Below are positions 1 through 8,037 of a DNA stretch of 23,880 bases, piece after piece. Below the pieces are notes generated by a model. It ran no database searches. It was given only the letters and a program-made list of their open reading frames with translations, and had not been told where the DNA came from. Where the stretch lies: assembly GCA_019313605.1 (NCBI GenBank), contig JAFDAW010000005.1, forward strand, positions 1 through 23,880, written 5' to 3'. Position 1 is the first letter of the stretch. Every line of letters begins with the position of its first letter. Source of the stretch: Deltaproteobacteria bacterium. GTDB lineage: Bacteria; Myxococcota_A; UBA9160; SMWR01. The position numbers and the translations under genes are program-made.

Positions 1-1
1 C

Positions 2-2386
2 AGCCTCACCTACGGCAACTACGACAACAAAGAGGTCGAAGCCGCGATCAACATTCCGCTGATCGAAGACATGCTCTCGATGCGCGTGTCGGGCACCGCG
101 GCGTGGCGGGACGGGTACACGAAGAACCAGGGCGCGGGCTTTGATCCGACGAGACACGGATTTCCGGATGCCAACCAGGACCCGACCACGGATCTCTATC
201 ATTCACTGACACCCGTAGGGACTTATGAGAATGGGGTACTTCGACCCATCCACACAACGAAGGAGAATGGCCGACCCATTAGCGAAGATCCCGATACGTA
301 CGTTTTCCTGGATTACGACGCCGCCATAGAGGCGATGCAAATCGCGGGAACCATCAAGCCCGGTCCACAAAGGCAACCGAGAATCCTCGGCGAGGACATC
401 TACGATATCGACGGCAATCTCGTCGCGACGCAGGGTACGCGGGTCGCGGGCATGGCTACCACTTTCAGAGTTCTGGAGACCGCTGTCGACAGCATCTGCT
501 ACATGAAGTCTCCGGGGATACTATCCACCCTCCGATCAGAAAACCCACTAGAAGGTGATGATACGCCGAGATCCAATTTACAAGATGAAGGGTTTTGGAC
601 TCCCGACCCGCTCCAACCGGCCAGTTCAACCTTCAACGGTCTCAATCGCTGGACGAACAACGTCGAGAACTGGGCGGCGCGGATGGTGCTGCTCTTCGAA
701 CCGCTCGACAACATGGAGTGGATGCTGAACGCCCACGGCACCCAGAACCGCGGCGACTCTGCCCATCTGCAAATGCTCGGTGCCAAGGCCAGTTTCTCAG
801 GCGGCTTCGACGAAGTGCGGCAGGGTGGCTTTTCCGAGAACTCCGCCGCACAGCAAGCACGCAATAATCGTCCCCCTATCGGCGAGGGATGGCGCGACGT
901 CAAAGGGCTCACCGACGACCCCGCAAAGGGGCCCGACGACGACCCCGACGACAAACTCCAAACCCCAGGCCAGGGTGGCGGAAATCCCTTCTCGGGATTC
1001 TACGATCAAGACGGCACCGAGTACATCGACGCCTGGGGGATCAACGGAAAGGGGTTCTGGGATCTCGGGGCTGTCATCATCACCTTGCTCTACGACTACG
1101 AATGGTACGATCGGGTCGTCGAGGACGAAGGCGACGCTAGCCCCCTCAAGATCTTTCCGGCCGTCTGGTCCGACAGCGCCTGGCAGACGACCGAGGAGCT
1201 GCGCATCGAGGGCGAGGGCGAACGCTACAAATGGACCGCAGGATTCTTCTTCCTCCACGAGGAACTCACCGCGAACAACTTCTTTCCCGACACGCAGCAG
1301 TTCGAGATCAATCAGGATTTCTCGCAGAAATTGACGAGCTGGGCCCCCTACGTGGCCGGCGAAATCGATCTGGTCGAGGAGGATACGATCCCGGGCATCT
1401 ACGAGCTCACGCTCGCCGGGGGGATCCGTTACAACAACGAAAAGAAGGAATTCTCACTCGTGAGTTCCGCGATCGGAACCACATCCGAAGTGAAGAATGT
1501 CGAACTCGAAGAAGAAACCGTGGAAGCGACCTGGAAGGAGTGGACGGGCGACGTGAAGCTCAGCTATACGCCGTTTTCCAACGAATACGGCAGCCTGCTC
1601 TCCTATCTGAGCTTCGGCCACGGCTTCAAGGGCGGTCACTTCAACGCGGGTCTGACGGTCTCGGGCGGCGACCCCGAGCAGGACATCGACCCGGTCGAGC
1701 CCGAGTTCATCGATGCCATCGAACTTGGCTTCCGAACGCGCTGGTTCGACGACCGGGTGATCCTCAACGCCGCGGTCTTCCGCTACTGGTACCAGGACCT
1801 GCAGGTCTTCGACATCACGAACGAACCGGGCAAATTGCCGATTCAGAAGCTGCTCAACGCCGATGCCGACGTGTTGGGTGCCGAAGCGGAGTTGCGCCTC
1901 CGGCCGCTGCCGGGCCTCATGATCAATGCCAACCTGGGCTGGCTGGACAGCGAATTCAAGGATTTCAAGGTCATCAAGACCATCAGTGTACCGCGAAACC
2001 CGAACCCGCAGCCCGTTGAGTTCGACTACACGGGAAATAATCTCGTGGCGGCCCCGACGTGGAACTGGTCAGTGGTCACCGAATACGAGATCCCGCTGTT
2101 CGGCTGGGGCTCCCTGGTTCCACAGTACGACTTCAACTACCGCTCGAAGGGATACCTGGATCCGCAGATGATCGATCCCATCTCACAGGAAGGCTACTGG
2201 CTCCACAACGCGCGGATCGCCTACCGAACGCCCGATGAACGGATCGAGTTGGCGTTCTGGGTCTCCAACATCTTCGAAGAAGAGTACAAGGTCGACGTCT
2301 TCGACCAAAGCCGCCAGGCCGAATCGATCCTCGAGGTTTGGGCCGAGCCTCGAATGTATGGGGTGACCCTCTCTCTCAACTGGTGA
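2..2386 (+). CDS. TonB-dependent outer-membrane receptor, 5'-truncated
   Basis: The reading frame is open from the first bases of the window, so the start and nearly all of the N-terminal plug lie outside. What remains is the beta-barrel. It opens with EAAINIPLIEDMLSMRVSG and RDGYTKN, the usual first barrel strands after the plug, and later shows alternating strands such as ELRIEGEGERYKWTAGFFF and LTLAGGIRYNNEKKEF. The protein ends YGVTLSLNW; a terminal aromatic residue is the outer-membrane insertion signal. The family imports siderophores, cobalamin, glycans or other large ligands using TonB/ExbBD energy; the substrate cannot be told from this sequence. An Asp/Gly/Pro-rich segment encoded around 910-1010 looks like an extracellular loop. 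The gene converges on the sulfatase-like gene at 2706-4094. The family call is firm; the ligand is unknown. Confidence 0.9.
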   Translation, partial: SLTYGNYDNKEVEAAINIPLIEDMLSMRVSGTAAWRDGYTKNQGAGFDPTRHGFPDANQDPTTDLYHSLTPVGTYENGVLRPIHTTKENGRPISEDPDTYVFLDYDAAIEAMQIAGTIKPGPQRQPRILGEDIYDIDGNLVATQGTRVAGMATTFRVLETAVDSICYMKSPGILSTLRSENPLEGDDTPRSNLQDEGFWTPDPLQPASSTFNGLNRWTNNVENWAARMVLLFEPLDNMEWMLNAHGTQNRGDSAHLQMLGAKASFSGGFDEVRQGGFSENSAAQQARNNRPPIGEGWRDVKGLTDDPAKGPDDDPDDKLQTPGQGGGNPFSGFYDQDGTEYIDAWGINGKGFWDLGAVIITLLYDYEWYDRVVEDEGDASPLKIFPAVWSDSAWQTTEELRIEGEGERYKWTAGFFFLHEELTANNFFPDTQQFEINQDFSQKLTSWAPYVAGEIDLVEEDTIPGIYELTLAGGIRYNNEKKEFSLVSSAIGTTSEVKNVELEEETVEATWKEWTGDVKLSYTPFSNEYGSLLSYLSFGHGFKGGHFNAGLTVSGGDPEQDIDPVEPEFIDAIELGFRTRWFDDRVILNAAVFRYWYQDLQVFDITNEPGKLPIQKLLNADADVLGAEAELRLRPLPGLMINANLGWLDSEFKDFKVIKTISVPRNPNPQPVEFDYTGNNLVAAPTWNWSVVTEYEIPLFGWGSLVPQYDFNYRSKGYLDPQMIDPISQEGYWLHNARIAYRTPDERIELAFWVSNIFEEEYKVDVFDQSRQAESILEVWAEPRMYGVTLSLNW

Positions 2387-2445
2387 GTGCAGGTGCCAGT
2401 GGGTGAACGCGGTCCCTGGGCGGGCGTTCCTTTGGCACGTGCGGG

Positions 2446-2664
2446 CGGTCTCGGGTGCCAGTAGGTGGTTGAAAAGGTCTGTGAACTAAAAGAGCGACCG
2501 CAGTGTGAACATTGGAACCGGGGTACGGTGCGCGGCGCCCGCATTCGTTGGAAGGATCCGGCACGCCGATAGCGCCAACCCCGCGAACAACCGTGGAATG
2601 CGCAGTTCGAGTTCGGGCAGCATGGCGGACAAAAGCGACGCAAGGCGGCGAGCACCCCCGACAC
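2446..2664 (-). pseudogene. Truncated transposase N-terminal zinc-finger fragment
   Basis: On the minus strand this frame reads a Cys-rich stretch (FCPPCCPNSNCAFHGC), then VPRFQCSHCGRSFSSQTF and STTYW. This resembles the N-terminal zinc-ribbon of IS1-like/ISxO2-like transposases, in which RF-C-x2-C-GR-x-FS-x-QTF-x-x-x-YW precedes the catalytic domain. After STTYWHPRP the resemblance stops and the frame runs into the antisense of the receptor gene, so no catalytic part remains. A terminal repeat lies just upstream of the fragment at 2684-2706. I read it as the 5' end of a decayed insertion sequence. The family call rests on recognition by eye. Confidence 0.55.
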
Positions 2665-2683
2665 CAGAGCAATCTGCGTGCCG

Positions 2684-2706
2684 AGAACAATCTTCAGGAC
2701 ACAACC
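2684..2706 (-). repeat. Solo terminal inverted repeat of a decayed IS
   Basis: Read on the minus strand, this 23-nt sequence begins GGTTGTGTCC and matches the terminal repeats of the two 141-bp elements at 7812-7952 and 9700-9840 at 20 of 23 positions. Its outermost G is the last base of the TAG stop codon of the sulfatase-like gene, so the element abuts that gene exactly. No partner repeat is seen on the far side, before 2386. Confidence 0.65.
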
Positions 2707-4094
2707 TATTCGATCTGGTAGCCGAGTGCGCGGAGTTGCTCGAGCTGCGCATCATCAAGTTCCACGTCAGACGCCTGCCACGGAGCCGCCGGCCGCTCCA
2801 GGTATTCATCAGCAAGCGCCTGAAGTCTCGCCAACACTTCGGGCTCCTCTTCGCCGACATCGACCTGCTCGCGGGGGTCGTCCGTTCGATTATAGAGCCA
2901 GCCCTTCGTCCCGTGGGTCCGCACGAGTCGATACGGGCCTTCCCGCACGGCCACCATCGGACGGGGCTCTTCTTTGGTGCGTCCCCAGGTCTGGTCGAGG
3001 TGGGCGTAGCGAGGCCTCTCTCGCGCTGGCACGGCTTCGCCCCGTGAAGCGGCCATGAGCGCGGGCAGCTGAGATCGCCCATCGGTAATTTCGAGGGGCG
3101 GTAGCTTCAACAGGTCGAGGATCGTCGGCCAGAGATCGACATTCTCCGTGGCCGTGTTTACGACAACCCCGGGCTCCAGCCGGAACGGGAAGCTGACGAT
3201 CAGAGGCGTGGTGGTCACCTCTGCTTGGACGTCGCGTGCGTGGCCTTCGCGGCCGTGCTCGCCAAAAGCTTCACCGTGATCACCGGCTACGATGATCATG
3301 GTCTTGTCGCGCAGTCCGCGCACGTCGAGATCGTGGATCAGGCTTCCGAGCACCCGATCCGTCCAGCGGATCGAGTTATCGTAGATATCCGAGTAGGTCG
3401 TGCCAAAGAGCGCTGTGTCCTCATCGTACACATATTGGTGAACGTCCATCAGATGGATGTAGAGAAACCAGCGCTCGTCTCCCTGGGCGCGCAAGAACTC
3501 GATCGCCGAGTTGACGACGTCCTGGTCGGTTCCGGTGACGCCCAATGTCGGCTTCTCACGACGCACCGACATCGGTGTCGGCGCACTCTTGGGACTGTGA
3601 TAGACCTCGAAACCCTGCGAGAAACCGAACCCTGGGCTGATCCAGCCATTGCGCCAGATCGCAGCGGTGCGGAAGCCCGCTTCGCGAATGATCTCGGCGG
3701 GCATTATCGCCTCGTCGGGCAGCCCCTGTGGCGAGCGGGTCACGCCGGTGCTGACCGGATAGAGGCCCGTCCAAAGTGACGACATCGAGCACTTCGTCCA
3801 CGAAGACTGCGACATATTGTCCGAAAAAAGGATCCCATCGGCCGCGAGCTTGTCGAGGGTCGGGCTCGTCTCGCGCTCGTAACCGTAGGCGGACAGGCGA
3901 TCGGACCGCAGCGTGTCGATTAATACGAAGAGAATGTTGAGGTCGTTTCTCTCGTGGAGTGTTTCGATGTCGGCGGAATCACCGAGGGGTCGCGGGTCCA
4001 TCCGGATGTCGAGCTGCGAATAGATTGCAGCGACGACCATCAGGGCACCGGCGACGAAATAGAACCAACGCGAATGTAGTAGGCGACTTAGCAT
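2706..4094 (-). CDS. Membrane-anchored sulfatase-fold hydrolase with non-Cys nucleophile
   Basis: A 462-residue protein with an N-terminal signal anchor (about residues 8-27), then an alkaline-phosphatase-superfamily sulfatase domain. Metal-site motifs are visible: LFVLIDTLRSDRLSAYGY with D60, HLMDVH around 214-219, and AGDHGEAFGEHG with D272 and H273. The C-terminus ends LRALGYQIE, a tail I recognise from many periplasmic sulfatase-like proteins. The nucleophile region reads SSWTKCSMSSLWTGLYP. Aligned on the following T-G, Thr100 falls at the position of the formylglycine Cys, Cys102 at the Pro, and there is no Arg. It may therefore act as a phospho- or phosphoglycerol-type hydrolase or transferase, or an atypical sulfatase. 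The ATG at 4094 is chosen over the TTG at 4097. There is no clear ribosome site, but TAAGAT lies six bases upstream. The stop codon overlaps the IS end by one base. Confidence 0.85.
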   Translation of the reverse strand: MLSRLLHSRWFYFVAGALMVVAAIYSQLDIRMDPRPLGDSADIETLHERNDLNILFVLIDTLRSDRLSAYGYERETSPTLDKLAADGILFSDNMSQSSWTKCSMSSLWTGLYPVSTGVTRSPQGLPDEAIMPAEIIREAGFRTAAIWRNGWISPGFGFSQGFEVYHSPKSAPTPMSVRREKPTLGVTGTDQDVVNSAIEFLRAQGDERWFLYIHLMDVHQYVYDEDTALFGTTYSDIYDNSIRWTDRVLGSLIHDLDVRGLRDKTMIIVAGDHGEAFGEHGREGHARDVQAEVTTTPLIVSFPFRLEPGVVVNTATENVDLWPTILDLLKLPPLEITDGRSQLPALMAASRGEAVPARERPRYAHLDQTWGRTKEEPRPMVAVREGPYRLVRTHGTKGWLYNRTDDPREQVDVGEEEPEVLARLQALADEYLERPAAPWQASDVELDDAQLEQLRALGYQIE

Positions 4095-4182
4095 CAAGCG
4101 ATCTTAGCCCATTCGACCCAACGCAAAAGCGCTCACGGACCGGGAAATACGCGCTTCTCTGATAGGAGAAGTCGGGACAAAT

Positions 4183-4215
4183 AACCCCGGGCGGGCTCTG
4201 CGACCGCCCGGGGTT
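4183..4215 (-). terminator. Intrinsic terminator of first PEP-CTERM gene
   Basis: A 10-bp perfect GC stem, CCCCGGGCGG at 4185-4194 and CCGCCCGGGG at 4204-4213, is extended by AA/TT and closes a 9-nt loop. On the minus strand it is followed by TTATTTG. A second small hairpin (CGATCG arms, 4217-4233) lies between it and the stop codon, as in the other two units. Confidence 0.8.
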
Positions 4216-4257
4216 CCGATCGTACCGCGATCGAATTCGTTTCTCAGGCTCGGACGA

Positions 4258-5583
4258 TTAGCGCCCTCGCATCCGGTAACCCACTCCGAGGAGTGAGACA
4301 CCCGCGAACAGCAACGCCCAGGTTTGCGGCTCCGGAACGAACTTGATCCGAAGGATGCCAACGCCGCCCGTCTCGAAGTTCAACGCGGGCTGGAGCCAGC
4401 GGGTGATCACCGGCGTCACCATCTGAATCGTCCCCTGGCCTTCGGAGGTAGTCGTGTTGCGGTTGTCGTAGCCGTGGGTGTAATGGACCGTCTTGTGCGG
4501 TCCACGTCCTGTGGCGGTGAGCGTGATGCTCCCCGTCGTCCACGGGAAGCGCGAGCCTACCACGTCGACCGTGCTCGCCTGCATCAGGCCCGTGTGATAG
4601 TAGATCGCCATGTGGGTCACGATGTAGCCAGCGGTGACGACGCCGTTCTTCGTTAGGGCCGACGTCCCAATCGCGTCATAACGCCAGTCGTTCGAGCCCA
4701 GAGAGCAACCCCCGTTGCGGTAGTAACAGACCTTGGTCGTCAAGGCGCCCAACATCGTCATGGTTCCGCCGAACTTGGCGGCGCCTTGCTTCACGTAGAT
4801 GCCATCGTTCCTACGGGCGAGGCTGAAACTACCCGGACCTTTGCCCGGACCGAAAACGCCCTCGGCGTTTCGAAACGTCGCGTACGTGTAGCTATACACG
4901 TAGGGGTAGATGGCCCCAAACTCACCAATCACACCCGTCGCGCGAAGACCGCTGCTCTTGCCTTCGGGGGGCCCGAGCGGGGCTGCCGCGAAATTGAATC
5001 CACCCAACTGGGTCCCCGTCGTGGTAACCGCCCAACGACCGGCTACCGGGTCGCCCGCCTGGACCAGACCCTTGCCGCCCGGCGTCGCACCCGTGCTGGT
5101 TCCGGTACACAAATTTCGATCGGGCTCACCGCCCGAGGTGAAGAACTCTGGGTTCCGGTAGAACGGCGGAGTCTTGAGTCCCGCCTTACCCGTCGTGACA
5201 GCCGTCCCGCCCTTGGCCGGGCGCGCGGTCGTTCCGTTGCCCTGCCAGTTGAACCACGGCATGCAGAACAGCGCCTGCCCTTGAGAGCCGCCCAGGGGGG
5301 CAAAGCCGCCGTTCCCGTTCGTCGGTGTCTCCGAGAACGCACAGCGCGGCTGGTTCGGGTTGCACTTGATTCCCAGCGGAACTGCGGTCGCCGCGTAGAC
5401 CAGCGATTCGCTCGCACCGCCGCCGCAATGCGGACCGGGACTCGTGTCCGCTACCGCACATTCGTTGCCAAATGCCTTGACGATCCAAGAACCGTCAAAC
5501 ATCTGATTCCCGGCTTGGGCGGTCGTAGCAGCGCCCCCAACGCATAACAGGCCCACCAATAACAGTCTGTTGATCAATAACAT
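4258..5583 (-). CDS. PEP-CTERM sorting-domain protein, paralog 1
   Basis: A secreted protein of 441 residues. The signal peptide is about residues 1-24 (INRLLLVGLLCVGGAA, cleavage after AQA). The C-terminal PEP-CTERM signal lies at 416-441: VPEP, a hydrophobic helix (WALLFAGVSLLGVG) and the basic tail YRMRGR. In the known system an exosortase recognises and removes this tail during export to the cell surface or exopolysaccharide matrix. The mature part matches no family I recognise. It carries eight cysteines conserved in all three paralogs, including the NEC, CNPNQPRC and KVCYYRNGGC motifs, which suggests disulfides. The start is fixed by GGAGG nine bases upstream of the ATG. It has its own terminator downstream and a shared promoter-like box upstream. 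No exosortase gene lies nearby. Confidence 0.9.
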   Translation of the reverse strand: MLLINRLLLVGLLCVGGAATTAQAGNQMFDGSWIVKAFGNECAVADTSPGPHCGGGASESLVYAATAVPLGIKCNPNQPRCAFSETPTNGNGGFAPLGGSQGQALFCMPWFNWQGNGTTARPAKGGTAVTTGKAGLKTPPFYRNPEFFTSGGEPDRNLCTGTSTGATPGGKGLVQAGDPVAGRWAVTTTGTQLGGFNFAAAPLGPPEGKSSGLRATGVIGEFGAIYPYVYSYTYATFRNAEGVFGPGKGPGSFSLARRNDGIYVKQGAAKFGGTMTMLGALTTKVCYYRNGGCSLGSNDWRYDAIGTSALTKNGVVTAGYIVTHMAIYYHTGLMQASTVDVVGSRFPWTTGSITLTATGRGPHKTVHYTHGYDNRNTTTSEGQGTIQMVTPVITRWLQPALNFETGGVGILRIKFVPEPQTWALLFAGVSLLGVGYRMRGR

Positions 5584-5981
5584 GCCCTCGAACCTCCACT
5601 ATGGACGGGGATGCGCGTCATGCGCAGGCCCCACTTCCATCAGGCTCACTAGATTCACTAACAAGCCGAAAAACAAAATCCAATCTCAGTCCCAAATCCC
5701 AAGTCCCAATCTCATCTTCCGAAATCTAGATTCCTCAACGAAGCGTAGAATCTCCGAAAGGGATCAGGGATCGGATGGGGACCCGAAACGTACCGATGGA
5801 TGGAGTACCGCCACTCACTATCTTCGCCCGGACACGAAACGACTGTCAAGCGAAAAAACGAACATAATCTGCAGGATAGAGCTGAAGCACGAGCAGCATC
5901 TAGGCTCGACAGAGCACCGCAGTGGGGCGAGTTCAGATACACGCATTCATCGCCGCAAATGGGCCATACGAAAACGAAAAA
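5584..5981. other. Intergenic leader and promoter region of PEP-CTERM paralog 1
   Basis: No gene is seen in this 398-base gap. Nearest the gene is a leader (about 5590-5670) that resembles the leader of paralog 2: both contain ATGCGC followed by a second ATGCGC or GCGCC stretch, then CACTAGA and CACTA. Three consecutive 7-base units TCCCAAN occur at 5690-5710 on the plus strand. The promoter-like box is at 5844-5856, and beyond it lies the terminator of the neighbouring unit. Confidence 0.6.
5820..5849 (-). promoter_or_regulatory. Predicted promoter of PEP-CTERM paralog 1
   Basis: On the minus strand TTTTCGCTTGACA carries a perfect -35 box (5844-5849). The -10 candidate GAAGAT (5820-5825, spacer 18) is weak. 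The 13-base upstream block is identical to that in front of paralog 2, which supports a functional site. It implies a leader of about 230 bases. Confidence 0.45.
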
Positions 5982-6010
5982 CCCCGAGCGGTCAGATTGA
6001 CCGCCCGGGG
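5982..6010 (-). terminator. Intrinsic terminator of second PEP-CTERM gene
   Basis: A 13-bp stem has arms at 5982-5994 and 5998-6010 and a 3-nt loop. The single apparent mismatch becomes a G-U pair in minus-strand RNA. It is followed on the minus strand by TTTTTCGTTTTC, a strong U-tract. The wobble pairing fixes the orientation to the minus strand. Confidence 0.9.
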
Positions 6011-6054
6011 GTCCGATCGCAGCGCGACCGAATTCGCTTCTCAGGCTCGAACGA

Positions 6055-7356
6055 TTAGCGCCCTCGCATCCGGTAACCCACTCCGAGGAGCGAGACACCT
6101 GCGAACAGCATCGCCCAGGTCTGCGGCTCCGGAACGAACTTGATCCGGAGGATGCCGACACCGCCCGTCTCGAAGTTCACAGCGGGCTGGAGCCAGCGCG
6201 TGATCACCGGCGTCACCATCTGAATCGTGCCCTTGCCGCTGGTGGCCGTCCGATTGTCGGAGCCCATGGTGTAATGGACCGTATTGTGCGGCCCACGCCC
6301 TGTGGCGGTGACCGTCAAGGTGCCCGTCGCCCACGGGAAACGCGAACCATAGACGTTGATCGTGCTCGTCTGGTTCAGGGCCGTGTGGTAGTAGTGCGCC
6401 ACGTAGGTCACCACGTAGCCGGCAATGACGTCCCCGCCCCCCGAGTATACGGCCGACTGTCCAATCGCGTCATAGCGCCAGTCCTGAACGCCTATCGAGC
6501 AACCGCCGTTGCGGTAGTAACAGACCTTGGTCGTATACGCGCCCAACATCTGCATGGTTCCGCCGAACTTGGCGGCACCTTGCTTCATGTAGATGCCATC
6601 GTTCTTACGGGCGAGGCTGAAATCACCAGGACCGTTGCCCGGACCGAAAACACCCGTTGTGTTTTTCAGGTTCGCGTACGTGTAGCTGTAAACGTAGGGG
6701 TAGATGGCCGCGAACTCACCGACCGCACCGGTCACGCGCACGCCACCATTTGCCGGAGCTGCGTCGAAATTGAACGCACCGCCTGTCGTCGTGTCTGCGC
6801 CCCATGTACCGGTGATCGGAACGCCCACCTGCGCCAGGCCCGGGCCGCCCAGGGGACTCCTGGTGTTCGAGGAGCACAGCGTAGTGCCGGGCTGGCCACC
6901 GGCGGTGAAGAACACGGGGTTGCGGTAGAGCGGCGGAAACTTGACGCCCTTCATACCGGTCGAGATCACCGTATCACCCTTGGCCGGGCGCGCGGTCGTT
7001 CCGTTGCCCTGCCAATCCGCCCAGGGAGCGCAATACTGCCCGACGGCCTGACTGCCGCCCAGCGGTGCGAAAACGCCGGCTCCGTCCGTCGGCGTCGAAT
7101 CAAACGGACAGCGCGGCTGGTTCGCGTTGCACTGGATCTGCTGGGGAATTCCGAACGCCCCGTAGATATCCGACTCGCTCTCGCCACCGCCACAGTGCGG
7201 AGCCGTACCGCCAGTTACCGCGGCCGAGCACTCGTTACCAAATGCCTTGACGGTCCAGGATCCCTCGAAGAGTTGGTTCCCAGCCTGGGCGGTCGTCGCG
7301 ACGGCAATACCGACGCTCAATAGGCCGAGCGCTAACATTCTGGTGATGCCTAACAT
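6055..7356 (-). CDS. PEP-CTERM sorting-domain protein, paralog 2
   Basis: This 433-residue paralog of the proteins at 4258-5583 and 8038-9357 is clearly related over its whole length. The signal peptide is MLGITRMLALGLLSVGIA followed by TTAQA, and the mature protein begins GNQLFEGSWTVKAFGNEC. The eight conserved cysteines are retained, including CNANQPRC and KVCYYRNGGC, as is the central KQGAAKFGGTM block. The C-terminus is a PEP-CTERM signal: VPEPQTWAMLFAGVSLLGVG plus a basic tail. The frame continues 210 bases further upstream, but the ATG at 7356 is preferred because GGAGG lies nine bases before it and the signal peptide starts there. Its own promoter and terminator suggest independent transcription. 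The function of the mature domain is unknown. Confidence 0.9.
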   Translation of the reverse strand: MLGITRMLALGLLSVGIAVATTAQAGNQLFEGSWTVKAFGNECSAAVTGGTAPHCGGGESESDIYGAFGIPQQIQCNANQPRCPFDSTPTDGAGVFAPLGGSQAVGQYCAPWADWQGNGTTARPAKGDTVISTGMKGVKFPPLYRNPVFFTAGGQPGTTLCSSNTRSPLGGPGLAQVGVPITGTWGADTTTGGAFNFDAAPANGGVRVTGAVGEFAAIYPYVYSYTYANLKNTTGVFGPGNGPGDFSLARKNDGIYMKQGAAKFGGTMQMLGAYTTKVCYYRNGGCSIGVQDWRYDAIGQSAVYSGGGDVIAGYVVTYVAHYYHTALNQTSTINVYGSRFPWATGTLTVTATGRGPHNTVHYTMGSDNRTATSGKGTIQMVTPVITRWLQPAVNFETGGVGILRIKFVPEPQTWAMLFAGVSLLGVGYRMRGR

Positions 7357-7564
7357 GTTTGTGATCCTCCAGTGTGTGCGGGAATGCGCTCCATGCGCCG
7401 GCTTCCACTTCCCTCTGCCCATTCGATTCACTAGACCCACTAGCAAACCGGTTTTCAGAACCCCGAAAGAGCGTCGAATCCCAATCAAAACAAAACAGGG
7501 GCTCGAATGGGGCCTCAAAAGAGACCGATGGATGTGGCAGCCTCTTCCCACCACGATCTGCCCC

Positions 7565-7594
7565 ATAATTGCCTACGGCCGAATCGAGTGTCAA
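7565..7594 (-). promoter_or_regulatory. Predicted sigma-70-type promoter of PEP-CTERM paralog 2
   Basis: On the minus strand there is TTGACA (7589-7594), an 18-base spacer and AATTAT (7565-7570). It sits inside the block TTTTCGCTTGACA shared with paralog 1. Transcription would start near 7558, giving a leader of about 200 bases. Confidence 0.6.
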
Positions 7595-7667
7595 GCGAAA
7601 AATTGATCAAACAGTGGAAGGTAGGTGAAAAAATGAGCGCGCTTTCGGCGCCAGCGACCACAAGGCG

Positions 7668-7690
7668 CTCCTCCCCCCCGCGGGGAGGAG
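7668..7690 (+). other. Orphan GC hairpin with T-run
   Basis: A 9-bp perfect stem (CTCCTCCCC / GGGGAGGAG) with a CCCGC loop is followed on the plus strand by TTTCTCC. It looks like a plus-strand terminator, but no plus-strand gene precedes it. It may be a relic or may block read-through. Confidence 0.4.
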
Positions 7691-7811
7691 TTTCTCCGCC
7701 GAATTGGCTGTCGATTTACGGAAAGAGTAGCAAGGCGGAAATGTCCGTCCCCGGGGGCAAAGGAGCCCGAGCGCACACCCGTCATCGCAAGTAGGCCGCG
7801 CAAGAACGAAA

Positions 7812-7952
7812 GGTTGTGTCCCAAAGATTGTGCTGATCGCGATCAAACCCCTGTGCGATCGGGGCCTTGGCAAATGGGTGCCGTAGCATGGGCGGAAGTA
7901 GCTGTCGCCACTGCACAATCTTCACAGCGAGCACAATCTTTGGGACACAACC
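7812..7952 (+). mobile_element. 141-bp MITE-like element, copy A
   Basis: The ends are perfect 23-bp inverted repeats beginning GGTTGTGTCCCAAAG and ending CTTTGGGACACAACC. The interior is non-coding, with the palindrome TGATCGCGATCA next to the left repeat. The element at 9700-9840 is the same length, in opposite orientation, with about 15 differences by eye and no gaps. No clear target-site duplication is seen (AAA flanks both sides here but not at copy B). It sits just past the terminator of PEP-CTERM paralog 3. Confidence 0.8.
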
Positions 7953-7963
7953 AAAACGAAAAA

Positions 7964-7992
7964 CCCCAGACGGTCGCCGTGACCGCCCGGGG
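7964..7992 (-). terminator. Intrinsic terminator of third PEP-CTERM gene
   Basis: A 12-bp stem has arms at 7964-7975 and 7981-7992 and a 5-nt loop. In minus-strand RNA it pairs completely, using two G-U wobbles, and is followed by TTTTTCGTTTTGG. A small hairpin with CGATCGC/GCGATCG arms at 7996-8013 lies between it and the stop codon. Confidence 0.9.
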
Positions 7993-8037
7993 CTCCGATC
8001 GCAGCCGCGATCGAATTCGTTTCTCAGGCTCGGACGA

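Larger units (their letters stand above)
7357..7811. other. Intergenic leader and promoter region of PEP-CTERM paralog 2
   Basis: No gene is supported in this 455-base gap. It holds the leader similar to that of paralog 1 (about 7365-7455), the promoter at 7565-7594, an orphan GC hairpin at 7668-7690, and about 120 bases with no recognisable feature before the 141-bp repeat at 7812. Confidence 0.6.

Noticed and set aside
6274..7323. Plus-strand open frame of 349 codons opposite PEP-CTERM paralog 2
   Set aside because: Similar antisense frames appear opposite the other paralogs only because the sense sequences are homologous; the product has no domain and there is no ribosome site.
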